Shown here: positions 28,701 through 39,200 of the stretch, piece after piece
Layout: the number at the start of each line of letters is the position of its first letter
How positions within the stretch are numbered: position 1 is the first letter of the stretch
Made by a program: the position numbers and the translations under genes
The notes under the pieces: model-generated
The model's input: the letters and a program-made list of their open reading frames with translations, nothing else
Database searches by the model: none
Told to the model about the DNA's origin: nothing
Assembly: GCF_037975245.1 (NCBI RefSeq)
Contig: NC_092568.1
Coordinates: forward strand, 32,334,501 to 32,398,500
Direction: 5' to 3'
Source of the DNA: Apostichopus japonicus
Taxonomy: Eukaryota > Echinodermata > Holothuroidea > Aspidochirotida > Stichopodidae
DNA: 64,000 nucleotides

Positions 28701-31700
28701 GTAAAGTTTGAAGCAAAATACTTCATTTTGAACTTAGTGTACACTTTATGAAAGAAAGGTTTCCTCACATGCTATTTGAACACAACTGCTGACAATTGTC
28801 TTGTCATTCCCCTGAAACTGTGGGATGCTGTATTGATCGTCCTCAATTTTGTGCTAATGATTCCTAACATTCAGTGAACAAGGAACTGATAAATTTTAGT
28901 CACAGTGTGTTTAATTTCTACAGAATTTTGACAAGGATTATTTGTAGCTTCTACAATAACTGCTCTCTGTTGACAGGTTACAGCTGATAGCAATGATAGA
29001 GTCCTTGTAATGGGGGCCACTAATAGACCACAGGAGCTGGATGATGCTGTGCTGAGAAGATTTGTAAAAAGAATTTATGTAACAATGCCAAATGTAGAGG
29101 TAAGAGAGAGAGATTACTTTAGATCCTTCCAGGTGGGTGCAAAATATCTGTTACTTGATGCTAATCTCAAAGTGACCAGCCAGGGTTCAAACTCCACTTT
29201 GGCCAACTAGGACTCAAACCCCACAGTGGTTAGACAGGGTGCAAAGGTACTTTGTCTCAACATGTATAGCTTCATCTCACAGAAGGCCACTGTTCACTAG
29301 ACCCCAATAGCTATTGTTTTGAGTTCCTGCCTATATTTAATCTGATATGAAGCCATCTGACCCTTGGATCAACCACAGTCTTCAAGACCCCTGGTGTGCA
29401 AACTTGTTTCCATGGGTACCCCAACTCTCATCTCAATCATCTTGGTGTGACACTCCTACAGTGGTGGATATTGTGTCCTGGAGGAGAGGCATATATGGAT
29501 GAGATATCCCCCTCTTCTTTGAGAATATTTATATGATTAAGGGTGGTTATATAGTTGCAAAGTGATGTTATACTTTGCTACTTTGGGAGTGAATATAGAT
29601 CTTTTCCACAAAAATCTGGAATTGTTTTCTTCTGAATATTTTGGTGACCCTAAAAAGGTGAGCGACCCTCAAGATTTGAATACCAGGGCTCAAGAGTATA
29701 ATTTCTGCCCATTTTAGCTAATCTGAAACTGATCCAAGATAAAGTAAAAATTTGTGTGACAGTTGTATGGCATAATATATAACTTAAATTAATTACATTT
29801 TTGTTCATACATTGATATACTTTTGGTTCATAATTATATTGCATAGCCTACTTTAATACACTTTGTTTTAATCATCACAATGCATAATCTACATTGAGTT
29901 AAAGGCCATGTTCAATCCAGGATAATCTCAAATTTAAAGAACCTTTACTCTACAAGGTGATTTGAGGTCCTATATTCAACCCTGGTCTTGAACGGCCCGA
30001 GAAAAATGTCTGTGTTTCTCTATGCAGTCAAAATTGTGTTTGAGCTAGTGATTTTTTTTTTCTGGGCGTTAAGTTGAAATCGAAGCCGTGGGTCTGATCA
30101 AGCTCTAGTGATAGCCGTTTGATGAGGATATTGTAGAGTCTTGACTAAAAAGCAAGAATGCAGTGAATAGCGGAAATTCATTTTCTTACACAGACCAGAA
30201 AACAGCTGCTGTGCCAACTCCTTGGCAAACACAAGAATCCTTTATCAGATGATGAACTCACCAGACTTGCACATGGAACGGAGGGTTATTCGGGCAGTGA
30301 CCTCACAGCTTTAGCCAAAGACGCAGCTCTTGGTCCAATAAGGGGTAAATATATATCTATTGATTGTTTCTGTTTTACTTACATATACAAAACTACTTGA
30401 TGTATACCATCTGGCAAAGTTTTGCAAAAAAAAAAAGGCCCAAAATTGCAATACAAAACATTTTACCCAAATGCAATTTATAGGTTACATTCACTTCTCA
30501 AGAATATAAGCAAATCAAAACCTGATTTTTTTTGCTCTGCCCTCTAGATTTAGGACCAACAAAGGTGAAATCTACAGCTGCTAATGAGGTAAGTTTTGTA
30601 CTTTTACTTAATATTTTCCTGTATTGAAGTAACATGACTTATTTTTGAAATTTTCTACACCTAAGAGTTGTGTGATATTAGAAGTAGGAAATAACAAGAA
30701 CAGAGTTCTAAAAATATTATCTAACCACATCTTATAGCAAACTTATTACATTAGTATTCCAAACATTCCTAAACATGATTCATTAAATGTAACAAACATT
30801 AAACTTAACACAGTCCTCGTTATTGATTTACTTGCCTCAAGTTGCCTGAACAATAGAGGTCAAGCACTGACACAATTTATCCAAAGCTGCTTATAATACC
30901 AAGAACAAAATGACTGATACAGTCTGTGGGTGATATATTGGTAGTTTTCTAAAAGAGCCCTCGGGGAAAAATAATTTACTGCTCGAAATATATTATATGC
31001 CATTGGCAAGCAGCTGCTCTCTTGCTGTGAGTTAAACATTTCATTAAAAAAAGTGTTTTATTTAAGTTAGAAATTTATCTTGCAGGCGTCTTACTACCAG
31101 AAAAGGAAACAAAGGGGGTGGGGGATGGGAAATGAAAACCTTAGAAATAAGACAAGGTGTAGTTACAGCTATTGTATTGTACAGGTAATGTAGCCATGTA
31201 GATAGTATTATGGCTGCTTGCTAACTTTACCATTTGAATAAAGAAGCATTCTATTTTTATTTGATTTTGGTGGCAAGTAGACATATCTGATATGTGATCC
31301 TCATAAAGGGTTCGTTATTTAGTAGCACAGACTTAATTAGGTGTTAATAAGGTGTTAATTTCAGTGATATGTTGTAATCGATAACTTAGCTACAGGTTGT
31401 ACGTTAACTGACAGTGGTTAGGGCTCCTAATATTACTCTATTTCCTAATTATGTCTCTTTCAAATACTCATAAACTTTTCTATGAAATGGGAATACAAAC
31501 TATAAAATTGATGTTGAGGAAAACTGGGAACAAAATTTTGTCATTCTACAATGCACAAAAGTTATCACTGTATTTACTCTATGAATGTTAGAATTTGTTA
31601 AAATACTTGGATAATTTTTTGAATAATGTTAATAATGCCCTGTTAAAGGCAGCAGCCTTACAATTTGGTCATGTGACTTTGTGTAACATGACTACTGTAA

Positions 31701-32319
31701 TTTTCTCTATTCTATATTTAGTATACTATATTTCAACAAAAAAAATGAACCTTGAGTTTCCCATTGTTTGTCCAGCACATTGCATTGAAGTTATTGCATA
31801 GCATTAGGAGATACATGTAGATATATATATCTATAACTTAAAGGCACCCGACCCGGGTTTATTTGAAATGTTTTGTCTCCTACCACTGAAATAGACTTGG
31901 ACATAAAATATGTGGTAAATTTGGGTGCATTAACTTAAACCGTAAGAAATGGTTTTATTTTTCATAAATGTATATGGACAGACCCAAGGGCCGCAACTCT
32001 TTCAGGCATATGTACCTATTAGACTATCTGACTTTTCATATTCAAATTGGGTCCAAAGTTATTATTTAACTGGTAAAACCAATTTGCCAGCTGCATGAAT
32101 CCAGATATAATGGCACAAACTAATATTTTTGCAAATTCAGTCTTTTTTTCATCAATTTTTTTATCATCTCTCCATTCCTATTTACTCTTACAGGTTCGCA
32201 ACATCCAGTTAAAGGACTTCGCTGAAGCGCTAAAAAGGATTCGAATGAGTGTAAATGCAGATACTCTTGCCTCTTATCAGAAATGGAATGCTCTGTATGG
32301 TGACGTGGCCTCAAGCTAG
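1546..32319 (+). CDS. SPAST: Spastin, microtubule-severing AAA ATPase (13 coding exons)
   Basis: Spastin hexamers pull tubulin tails through a central pore and cut microtubules; the long form also shapes ER membranes. Coding exons: 1546-1924, 9786-9869, 16245-16328, 19085-19249, 21583-21740, 22812-22974, 25528-25667, 26769-26916, 28112-28203, 28977-29099, 30194-30344, 30548-30588, 32194-32319. All have GT/AG borders and matching phases; the sum is 1854 nt, 617 residues plus stop (human: 616). Seen in the translation: hydrophobic hairpin about 36-63; MIT domain about 107-183; low-complexity linker, then microtubule-binding region about 290-335 ([20 protein letters not shown]); Walker A GPPGNGKT 382-389; pore loop KYLGEGEK 414-421; Walker B IFIDE with E442; pore loop 2 [12 protein letters not shown] 449-460; sensor 1 GATNRP 484-489; arginine fingers R498/R499; C-terminal [15 protein letters not shown]. 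The start at 1546 is needed for the hairpin. Intron 1 is 7.9 kb. No disabling change is seen. Confidence 0.97.
1798..1800 (+). promoter_or_regulatory. SPAST: Alternative spastin start codon (M85)
   Basis: This in-frame ATG in exon 1 sits just after the hydrophobic hairpin and before the MIT domain, with a strong context (ACTATGG). Human spastin starts a short cytosolic isoform at M87, in the same place relative to its domains. Use of M85 would give a 533-residue protein that lacks the ER hairpin but keeps MIT, microtubule-binding and AAA parts. Confidence 0.65.
4190..4260. repeat. Short retroposon-tail-like fragment
   Basis: ATATAGCGCACTGTG...GCGCTTTACAA resembles the GCGCTTT/TATA tail of the SINEs at 13.1 and 19.5 kb. 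Only about 60 bases are recognisable, inside SPAST intron 1. Confidence 0.3.
5484..5842 (+). mobile_element. TTAA-flanked non-autonomous element, copy 1
   Basis: A 359-bp element lies between TTAA at 5480-5483 and TTAA at 5843-5846. Its ends are AGGCATTAAAGACTGG and, inverted, GGGTGTGAAGACTGG. The same element sits in the opposite orientation at 46705-47059, also with TTAA on both sides. TTAA target sites are typical of piggyBac (also Kolobok) elements. No transposase is encoded. It lies in SPAST intron 1. Confidence 0.75.
5857..6078 (-). pseudogene. Acidic ORF fragment from a multicopy gene family (unidentified)
   Basis: The minus strand encodes 73 residues with [15 protein letters not shown], then ESDDDDF, then [15 protein letters not shown]. 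The order YxxEP, acidic run, NxDW resembles the start of P2X7-like domain proteins that are multicopy in marine invertebrates. The Cys-rich part that should follow is absent. The terminal motif NLxWYETDxQVC recurs inverted at about 5440-5475, on the other side of the TTAA element. Probably a relic; the family assignment is weak. Confidence 0.25.
6621..7002. mobile_element. hAT-like MITE with 8-bp TSD (SPAST intron 1)
   Basis: The ends are CAGTGGCGGAGC and GCTCCGCCACTG, a perfect 12-bp inverted repeat. The flanks GTCGAGGT (6613-6620) and GTCAAGGT (7003-7010) form an 8-bp TSD with one mismatch. CAG...CTG ends and an 8-bp TSD are hAT features. The inside carries a motif around TGGTGGCGCTCCGCTTAG that recurs in the 58.8-61.8 kb cluster. 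It is 382 bp with no coding capacity. Confidence 0.85.
9076..9186. repeat. Short direct duplication
   Basis: About 40 bases starting AGGCATGTTAGTGCTTT occur twice (from about 9076 and 9147) in SPAST intron 1. Confidence 0.6.
10187..10318. repeat. Tandem repeat, 44 bp x 3 (SPAST intron 2)
   Basis: Three nearly identical 44-bp units start with GCTGTCTCTTC and contain TAGCGGTTTGGAGTC. One C/A difference separates the first unit from the others, suggesting recent duplication. Confidence 0.9.
11885..12039. repeat. TTA/ATT trinucleotide microsatellite
   Basis: About 150 bases of mostly TTA repeats with some TTG, TTTTTA and GAT variants, in SPAST intron 2. The apparent poly-Asn and poly-Tyr reading frames here are artefacts of the repeat. 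Confidence 0.9.
13065..13270 (-). mobile_element. SINE copy, head missing (SPAST intron 2)
   Basis: The body matches the 19.4 kb SINE: AAGCGC near the ATAATAAT tail, ACCTGTCAAACG, GAGACAATCCCTCCA, GGCAGCAGC, GCGCCCA and ACCTGGGTGAAG, in the same order and orientation. The tRNA-like head present at 19.6-19.7 kb is absent, so this copy is 5'-truncated or too diverged. Confidence 0.65.
18188..18490. repeat. Tandem duplication, about 153 bp x 2 (SPAST intron 3)
   Basis: Copy 1 runs from 18188 and copy 2 from 18341. Both contain CCAAGCTAGCTTTTATACAT, a G-rich stretch, and GGTTGCTCAGTACTC. The copies differ by several substitutions and indels. Confidence 0.85.
19395..19702 (-). mobile_element. tRNA-headed SINE with LINE-like tail (SPAST intron 4)
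   Basis: Read on the minus strand, the head (about 19702-19625) has an A-box-like TGGCTAAGGCA and a perfect B box GGTTCGATTCC. A body of about 170 bases follows, then AAAGCGCTTTGAGA, CACTATAAAA and an AT/ATT-rich tail at 19395. The order of pol III head, central body, LINE-like tail and simple repeat is that of a SINE. A headless copy lies at 13.1 kb. A DeuSINE-type relation is possible but unchecked. Confidence 0.75.
23913..24731. repeat. Minisatellite, 91 bp x 9 (SPAST intron 6)
   Basis: Units begin at about 24003 and recur every 91 bp, after a diverged first unit from about 23913. Each contains TCATTCTTGTTGTGAGAATG, TAGGTTGTGAGTAGGGGAAG and CACACAGTACATC. The middle copies are almost identical; the first and the last two carry shared variants (for example ATGATGT and CTCACAGTTAATC). 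The inner copies look recently homogenised by unequal exchange. Confidence 0.95.
25364..25450 (+). repeat. Dispersed repeat of about 85 bp, copy 1
   Basis: GAGACTGACTTCGGTCAGC, then CGGCTTTGATCAGCC, GAGGCTTCTTCGCGA and TTGCAGGAGGATCT. An inverted, diverged copy lies at about 43207-43295. It contains a short hairpin, GCTGACCGAAGTCAG. Confidence 0.7.
26125..26630 (+). mobile_element. 5'-truncated CR1/L2-like LINE, 3' end (SPAST intron 7)
   Basis: The plus strand keeps [15 protein letters not shown], then [16 protein letters not shown] and [11 protein letters not shown]. These match the conserved segment after the reverse transcriptase in CR1/L2-type LINEs (LDYCNSLLYGLP, LQRVQNAAARLV, LHWLPV). 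Later frames are broken by stops. The copy ends in TGTGCGCGTTATAAATCTTTG followed by TTATTATT repeats, a normal LINE tail. Dead on arrival and old. Confidence 0.75.
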
Positions 32320-32713
32320 CCTGCACTATCATTTGGCCGTCTAAACTTGTGTAATAATTCTAGTCTATTTATCATTACATAGAATTACATGATGAAATAG
32401 TAATTTGATCATGTTTAGGTTATCTGTCACATTATAATGTGAACTACCGTGATGTGACCTTTTCCACGCTGAATGAATGGTACCAGTAGATATTTCAGAC
32501 CCTAGTAAGAATGGTCCAAAAAATGTGCCTCCAGGCATCACTTTTTGAGGAGGTTCTAAAAATATCATAGAATACAAGTTCTTCAAGTCTATGTTTGTTT
32601 GAATCTGTCTGATCTTCTTGCTAGAGAATATTATTTTGCTTATTTAAAGGAGGAAATTTGTGAAAATGAAACAAATATTTTCATTACTTGCCTGCCATGA
32701 GTAATCTGTACAC

Positions 32714-32719
32714 AATAAA
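32714..32719 (+). terminator. Candidate SPAST polyadenylation signal
   Basis: AATAAA about 395 nt after the spastin stop codon, the first canonical hexamer downstream that I noticed. Another lies at 35455-35460. Which one is used cannot be told from sequence. Confidence 0.4.
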
Positions 32720-33034
32720 AAATCAAAAGGAAGGCATGGAGCTCCTTTCACTGTTTTTTTTTGCATTGTGCAGGTGAACCCATTTTCAATCCTTAACCCT
32801 TCATCTCATCCCTAATTACCAACCCTGATTATTAATCGTAATTCTCTTCTTCATTGTTAAAGAGCTTCCTTAAAAACAAACAGAATAGGCTTTGCTTGCA
32901 GTAGAGAGGTAGTACAAAAAGAGGATGAATGGAGATGTATTTCATTTCTAGGAGACTGGAATGATTTGCAGTTTTTATTTTCGTTTTGTTTTCCGTGAAA
33001 GGTTTCTTCAAATACTTTAAAAGTGTTTTAGTCT

Positions 33035-33290
33035 TTAATAACAATATAAGAATTGTAAAGCGCTTTTATCCAGTTAAAAAAAAATGCTCAGAAGCGCTGC
33101 AGGAGCAAAGTAAACAAAATGGACACAACAGTTATCAAACAAATGGATACGCATTCATGAATAAGAACGTCTTTAGTTCTTTCTGGAAAGTTGACACATG
33201 CTGGATTGTTTTCAGATGTAAGGGGAGACTGTTCCAGAGCTGTGGAGCTGATCTAGCAAAGCAACGTTCCCCATAGGTGGAAGTGCGAAC
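33035..33290. repeat. Dispersed retroposon-like repeat
   Basis: It starts with AATAACAATATAAGAATTG and TAAAGCGCTTTTATCC, like the SINE tails. It then runs through an open stretch reading WIVFRCKGRLFQSCGADLAK, a phrase of a type I associate with repeated elements in invertebrate genomes. No borders are clear. Confidence 0.35.
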
Positions 33291-34689
33291 AGTAGGAACT
33301 TTAGAGTTTACTCATGAGGTTCCACCCTCATTGGTCGCATTTTGTTAATGATTGAGAATGTAGGACACTACTGTATCTCATGGTTAATTAATACACTACT
33401 GGCAACAAAGACTTTGCACCAAGCAAAACAGCAAATGAGTTAACTAATGTATCACCTTGACATGGTGTCTAGTAGGTAAACGGTGCAGGCATTAAAACAC
33501 ATGATCAATGGAGGAGAAATGCAGCAACTGGAGAAAAAAATTCAGAGAGGTCATGATTTGTCTATATTTATGGATACTTTAATGTTCCTTTTTCATGTGT
33601 AAGTCTAACCAATTAAGTAATGTTTTGTATATGTATGTCTTGTGTAAAGAAATTAATAGGTTTTTTGCAAAACTTTTTGTATATTCTTACAAAGTCAATT
33701 CAGTTGTACAGTATATTGTTTACATTTTTTCTTCTTTCTCAATTAATCTGCTTTTGCAACTTGCAATACATACCAATGATTTTAACGATATATTACGGGA
33801 CAGTTATCAACCAATGATGTGAAAACAAAACACTGTGAAAACAAAAAAGTGAAAACAAAAATGTATTTGACTAGCATTTATCACTCACCTCCAGGATTCA
33901 ACTTACTCTAAGTCTTATTGATGAGAGTTGGTCATGAAATAATTTTTCTGGAATTTAGCAGTTTTTCTCTCTGTACTTCTTTTTCTTTATATATATATTC
34001 AGTTGGTCTCCCAATGTTTTGAGGGTTTTAGACACAAACTGGCATTCCTAATCTTGGTGTGTGTTCAGGGAAACCCAGTTACTGTAATTGGCAAATGGTG
34101 TTTGTACACAGCAAATATACGAATGAAGTTACTAAGATGCTCTTGTTGTGTCTGCTGCTAAGTGTGATAATTGAAGTTGTGTCAAACACTGATTAATTCT
34201 TTAAAAAGGTTACAAATCCCGTCAATTTCCTGTAACTTGTTAATGTGTTTACTAAACATGTTTTAAATAACATACAATGAAATATTGAGTGCATTTCCAG
34301 AGAAGTATGCAGATAGCCCTGAATAAAGCCCCCTTTTGTGTAGATGTTTTATTGGGTATGCAATAATATTTGGCAAGTGCAGAGTCTTTCTGCAATATGT
34401 GTAAGAACAAGCGATTTAAGGGTCCATAATGCTGACCAAAAAAAAGTACATGTGTGGGTTCATTTATTTTCACAATAGATTACTTGAGTTTTAAGAACTT
34501 GACACAAAATTCCACAAATATTGTTGTAGTATGGTGATTACTCAACTCCTGAATTCTTCATGCTTCAGGGAAAATTACAGAGGCACTAATTCCTGGATCT
34601 GTAACTCGTATTAATGTAGGTTAGATTCATTTCAGCACAACCACTTAAATAAAAGAAGAGACCAAAGATGTAACACATTTCTGTATTGT

Positions 34690-34695
34690 TTTATT
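34690..34695 (-). terminator. Candidate PNO1 polyadenylation signal
   Basis: TTTATT on the plus strand gives AATAAA on the minus strand, the first canonical hexamer seen downstream of the PNO1 stop. It would imply a 3' UTR of about 1.55 kb overlapping the distal SPAST flank. Tentative. Confidence 0.3.
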
Positions 34696-36249
34696 GTCAC
34701 ATATATATTCTTACATGTTGATGATCATGTCTGTGGAAGAATATTGATACCATTCAAATTTAATCCATTTTCAATTAAATTATGAACCGGCCTTATTGCT
34801 TTTGTATTCAAAAAGACCCCAAACAATGTCAGAGTCCGACCATGAGTTTATGTCTGAAAACTGTGAATTAATATTGGTCAACATTTGTACAAACTTTTGC
34901 AAAGTTTGAAAGCATGACCATCCATTCATTGTGGCTAGTAGACCATACATCTACTAGATCAAATGGCATAGGAAACACAAATAGATCGTTAAAACATGAT
35001 AAGGATACTTTTAAGTTTAGGTAATCATGATCTCTCATATTGTTCCTTCATGAACCTTGTAAACTCTTACAACATGTGCCATGTACATCATTTTCTGTAC
35101 CATGCCAGATGCAAAATGCCAGAAAATATTGATGAAAGGTTGTGTCTGAATTATGCCAATCTTTTGAAAATAATAGCTTAAGTTCTGGAAATTTGTGTAT
35201 TGTTGCTCAAGTTAAGGATATTTTTTGGGAGGGGGGGAGTAAATGTTTCCTGCAGCTCTAAAAAGCACCGTACCCAAATCATCTCGAGTTTCTATTGTAC
35301 ATCACATATTTTAAAATATGAAAGAATGCATACTTAGACTGTAAGTTTACTTTATATCAGTATTGTTATGTAACTTTTATGTTTAACAGCTTCACTAGTT
35401 TACACAGATTCTATGTTTATCACAGTACTTTTTGTAGCTTTCCAATTCTTTAGAAATAAAAGAAGAAAAGGTCTGTTTCTTGTCAGATTAATGTTGTTTC
35501 TACTTGTTGGTTGCTGTTATCAGAACTTGGATATAACAAAGGCTAACCAATAATGCTCTTTCAGGTACTTTGTGTTTGTCTTGTTTTGTTCCAATATTGT
35601 TTTGAAAGGTAATGTTCGTCAATAACTAAAACACATTCATATCATCGGGACATCTAACATGGAAAGTTTAAGTTCCTCTCAACTTGAGAACCATATACAA
35701 CGACTATTCCAAATGATCTATTCTGAGAGTTATTAAACTAACTTACATCAAAAGACATAGCTAAACTTGTAGACTACAACTGTCCTTCATACCAAGACTT
35801 GATGACCATAGACTTCTAAAAGCCATTTACCAAATGAAACAAAGTCTCAGTACATGGCAAACACTGATACGTTCAGAAAGTACCTATAAGAATCGTTTCT
35901 GTTCCAAATCAAGAAGTAAACATTGGTGGCTTTTCCACTTTCTTGTGATGCAAGAACTCTCTCTGAAGAACATGATGTAAAGATCATTTGCTCCTGTGAA
36001 ATGAACAAAATTCAATTCTCTCCAACAAGGGACTAGATTTCCTCTGTCGTTACCCACTGGACTTTATGAAGCTTGTATCTCCCAAAGACTGAAGTTTGGT
36101 CTCCTGGAAAGCCTCATTAGTTTGCAGACCAATCAACAGATGACCTGGTTTACGGGCTGGAATGACCATTGTTTGTTGTTTTGTGTTACATCATCCAGTA
36201 GACAGACCATGACCATTTGATCTGCTAGATCCATGCTCGCAGTCATCTG

Positions 36250-39200
36250 CTAGAAACGCTCTGCTGATCTAGTGGCCACAGCTCTCATGTTACCGTACAC
36301 CTTGGAAGGTGGACTCCCTGTAAAGCAAATCATATGGAAAAATCATTTACAATTAGCAACATCATTTCCACCCCACCTGGTATGAATATACACATATGTA
36401 TTTCTTTCACTCTCCTGCTGTAAACTACTAAAGCTTATCTCAACATATGAATGTCATGCAAGCCAACATATACTGCTACACCCTATTAACACACAAATAT
36501 ATCAAATGAACAACAGTATATTAACAATTAATAATGTATACGAACCATCTAGGGAATCTGCCAGATGTACTAAATAGACATGCTTAACTAGAACGTTAGT
36601 ATAACACAGAAGGCTTGATTGATTTTATACATGTAGTTTTACATTACCATATATTAGTTCTCTTCAGAGTGTGCTTTACATAATTCTGTTATGGCTTTGA
36701 TGTGAATTCTTTATCTACCAATACGGTGTACACCCTGCTTGCTCAATGTTAGTTACATGGATCAAGATATTTATATTTCAAGTTCACACACATTATTGGA
36801 TGGCCCTAATTCATAGAGATCTGTGTAGTTTAAACTAATAATTTTCCTTATTTAAGTGAATTATGAACTACCAAATCCAATAAATCAATCTTTGTTTCCC
36901 TAAAGATAACACACTGAAAGATATTCATTTGTTTAGTATATTTTGCAAACTACAAAGTCCCTATGATAAAATCAGATTGTGACAAATTCAACATAAAATA
37001 TATAATTTATGATACAAGTTGTTTTGAGTTTGTAACTTTGCTTCCATTCTGAGAATTCCATTCAACATTAACATTTAGTTGGACAAAATACTGAAGAGAG
37101 ACAGGATCCTTGGAGGGTGGCTATAAGAGTACTTTTTAGAAGTATGATTATAGGTGACCATTATTGATAGTTCTCGCATATTTGGGGGAACTATTACACA
37201 TTAAATTCTGACTTGAACTTATCCTGTCAAATTTAATGAAGCCATGTTATCTGAAAGCCTGAAAATGCATTAAAACTTGATGGTCTAAACAATATCGTTT
37301 TGGGCACCACTGCGTAGTAAATAATCATAGAATCCTTCATGAATGTCATTCTACTTTCTTGGCCCATTCATTGAGATCGAGAAAGCCCTTCAATGGACAC
37401 ATTAGACAAATACCCTTCAGTTATTAGATGACTTGCTGGCAGTTGAATCCATGAATGTACTGAGAGAAAATCATTCAGTTAACTTTCAATTGTTTTTCAA
37501 TATCAAGGCATGACATAGGTCACACATATGGATCCAATTAATGCTTTGAACAAGAAGCATTACTTCATTAGTAAATAAAGGTAATGTTAACATAAATTTT
37601 TGGCACTAGATTGTTACAAATGGGCCACAATTTTGGCAAAAAAGTACATTTGTCATGAACCCATGATTATTTAATCATTTAGTATACATCAGTGCCAAAA
37701 AAAAAACAGATTTGAATGCACACAAGGGTTCAACTCGTCACTGATTTAATACAATACATGAACTGTGCATCACAACACTCACCCAGTATGAGATTACAAA
37801 TGGCTGTCCGTGCTATTTTGATATTCTGAAATGAACCAAGTATATGAACCTTGGAGTTAGCTAATATGATCCTGGTCTTGGTGACATTTTCTATCGTGAA
37901 CTTCGTTTTACCTCCCGATCCAGCAATTCTTCCGATTGCCCTAGAAAGATGATCACCTTTTAGTGATTTAACTGCCAAAGAAAAAGAAGAAATTAACTGG
38001 TAAGTGGTATTAACTAAGAAATGCTTTACTCCAAAACGCCTTGAATTACAGAAGCAAATGGCCTGTAGAACTGGCCTGTTCTGTACATCACACAACACCA
38101 TTTTTTGGGTAAATTAAATTTGAAAGCAGAGAAAATATTGCAAACAGCATTTTCTTAGTTTTTTTACCATTATAACATGATAAATTCTTTTACCAAACTT
38201 TTAGATGTTTCATCATTGGATGAACGAAAAGAAATTTGGTTGAAATCAGATTTTCTGCATGTATGTGATTTAATAAAAAAAATCTTCAATCATAAATATA
38301 CAAAATTTATTTCATATGAAAGTTCTCACCGTCTGTAACCTCAAATGACTCAATATAGAGTTCATCTAACCTCAAAAGAGCAAGGGCATCCTGGAAAAGA
38401 ATATATGAAAATATTCTCCATTAAAATACTGTACAGATTAACCAGATTACATTTATTGGAAGAGTATGTTATGATCGTTGATAAAAGCAACAAATGTTCC
38501 AAATAGATTACGATGGCTGGAAGTTGTAGCCAATTAAATTTGCAATAAACAATGAAATTTTCACATATTTTTAATTATGGATATTGAATATGGGTTCTAA
38601 AGTTCCTTCCAACATTTTCAGAATAAACTTACCTCAACATCAAATCCCAGAATAAATGCCTTTACAAAATCTTGTCCTTTTTGAAGAGCATTAATTTCTT
38701 TTGTATCTTTTGATGCCTGCATAGGGAGAGATTACCAACAAAGTCTCATATGCACAGTACAACGTTACAAAAGTTATGCAACCTTTATGATGGATTCATA
38801 GGAAGAGTAAAGCAAAAATTATAATGATAATCTTGAGTAAACTTTCTACTTTACCAAGTTTCACAGTATCTTTTCATTTCATATAGTTTATATTCTGACC
38901 AAGATATACCGGTCACACTAATTAGCGTCAACAGGCCGATTTCACGACAACTCAAGACAACAAGTTTAAAATTACAATTGATGTTATCAGAGTAATAGAG
39001 TATATCTGGAAACACGTTTAAAACTGACTGGAACCAGCGTGCATACATATTTTTCACGGGAAAAAATGTTTTTGTCGTAAAATTCGCCAACTTTTTCCTA
39101 ACGTTGAATTGGACGACGTGATGCTATTGCGCTTGCGCAATGCCATCGGACCGAACCATTATAATATGGGTGGGTTTGTGCTAGGTTTGGGAACTACCTT

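Larger units (their letters stand above)
32320..36249. other. Convergent SPAST/PNO1 3' flanks
   Basis: This stretch should hold the 3' UTRs of SPAST (plus) and PNO1 (minus). It contains the candidate poly(A) signals at 32714 and 35455 (plus) and 34695-34690 (minus), plus a dispersed repeat at 33035-33290. No further coding exon was recognised; the open frames are short and show no family motif. Confidence 0.5.
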
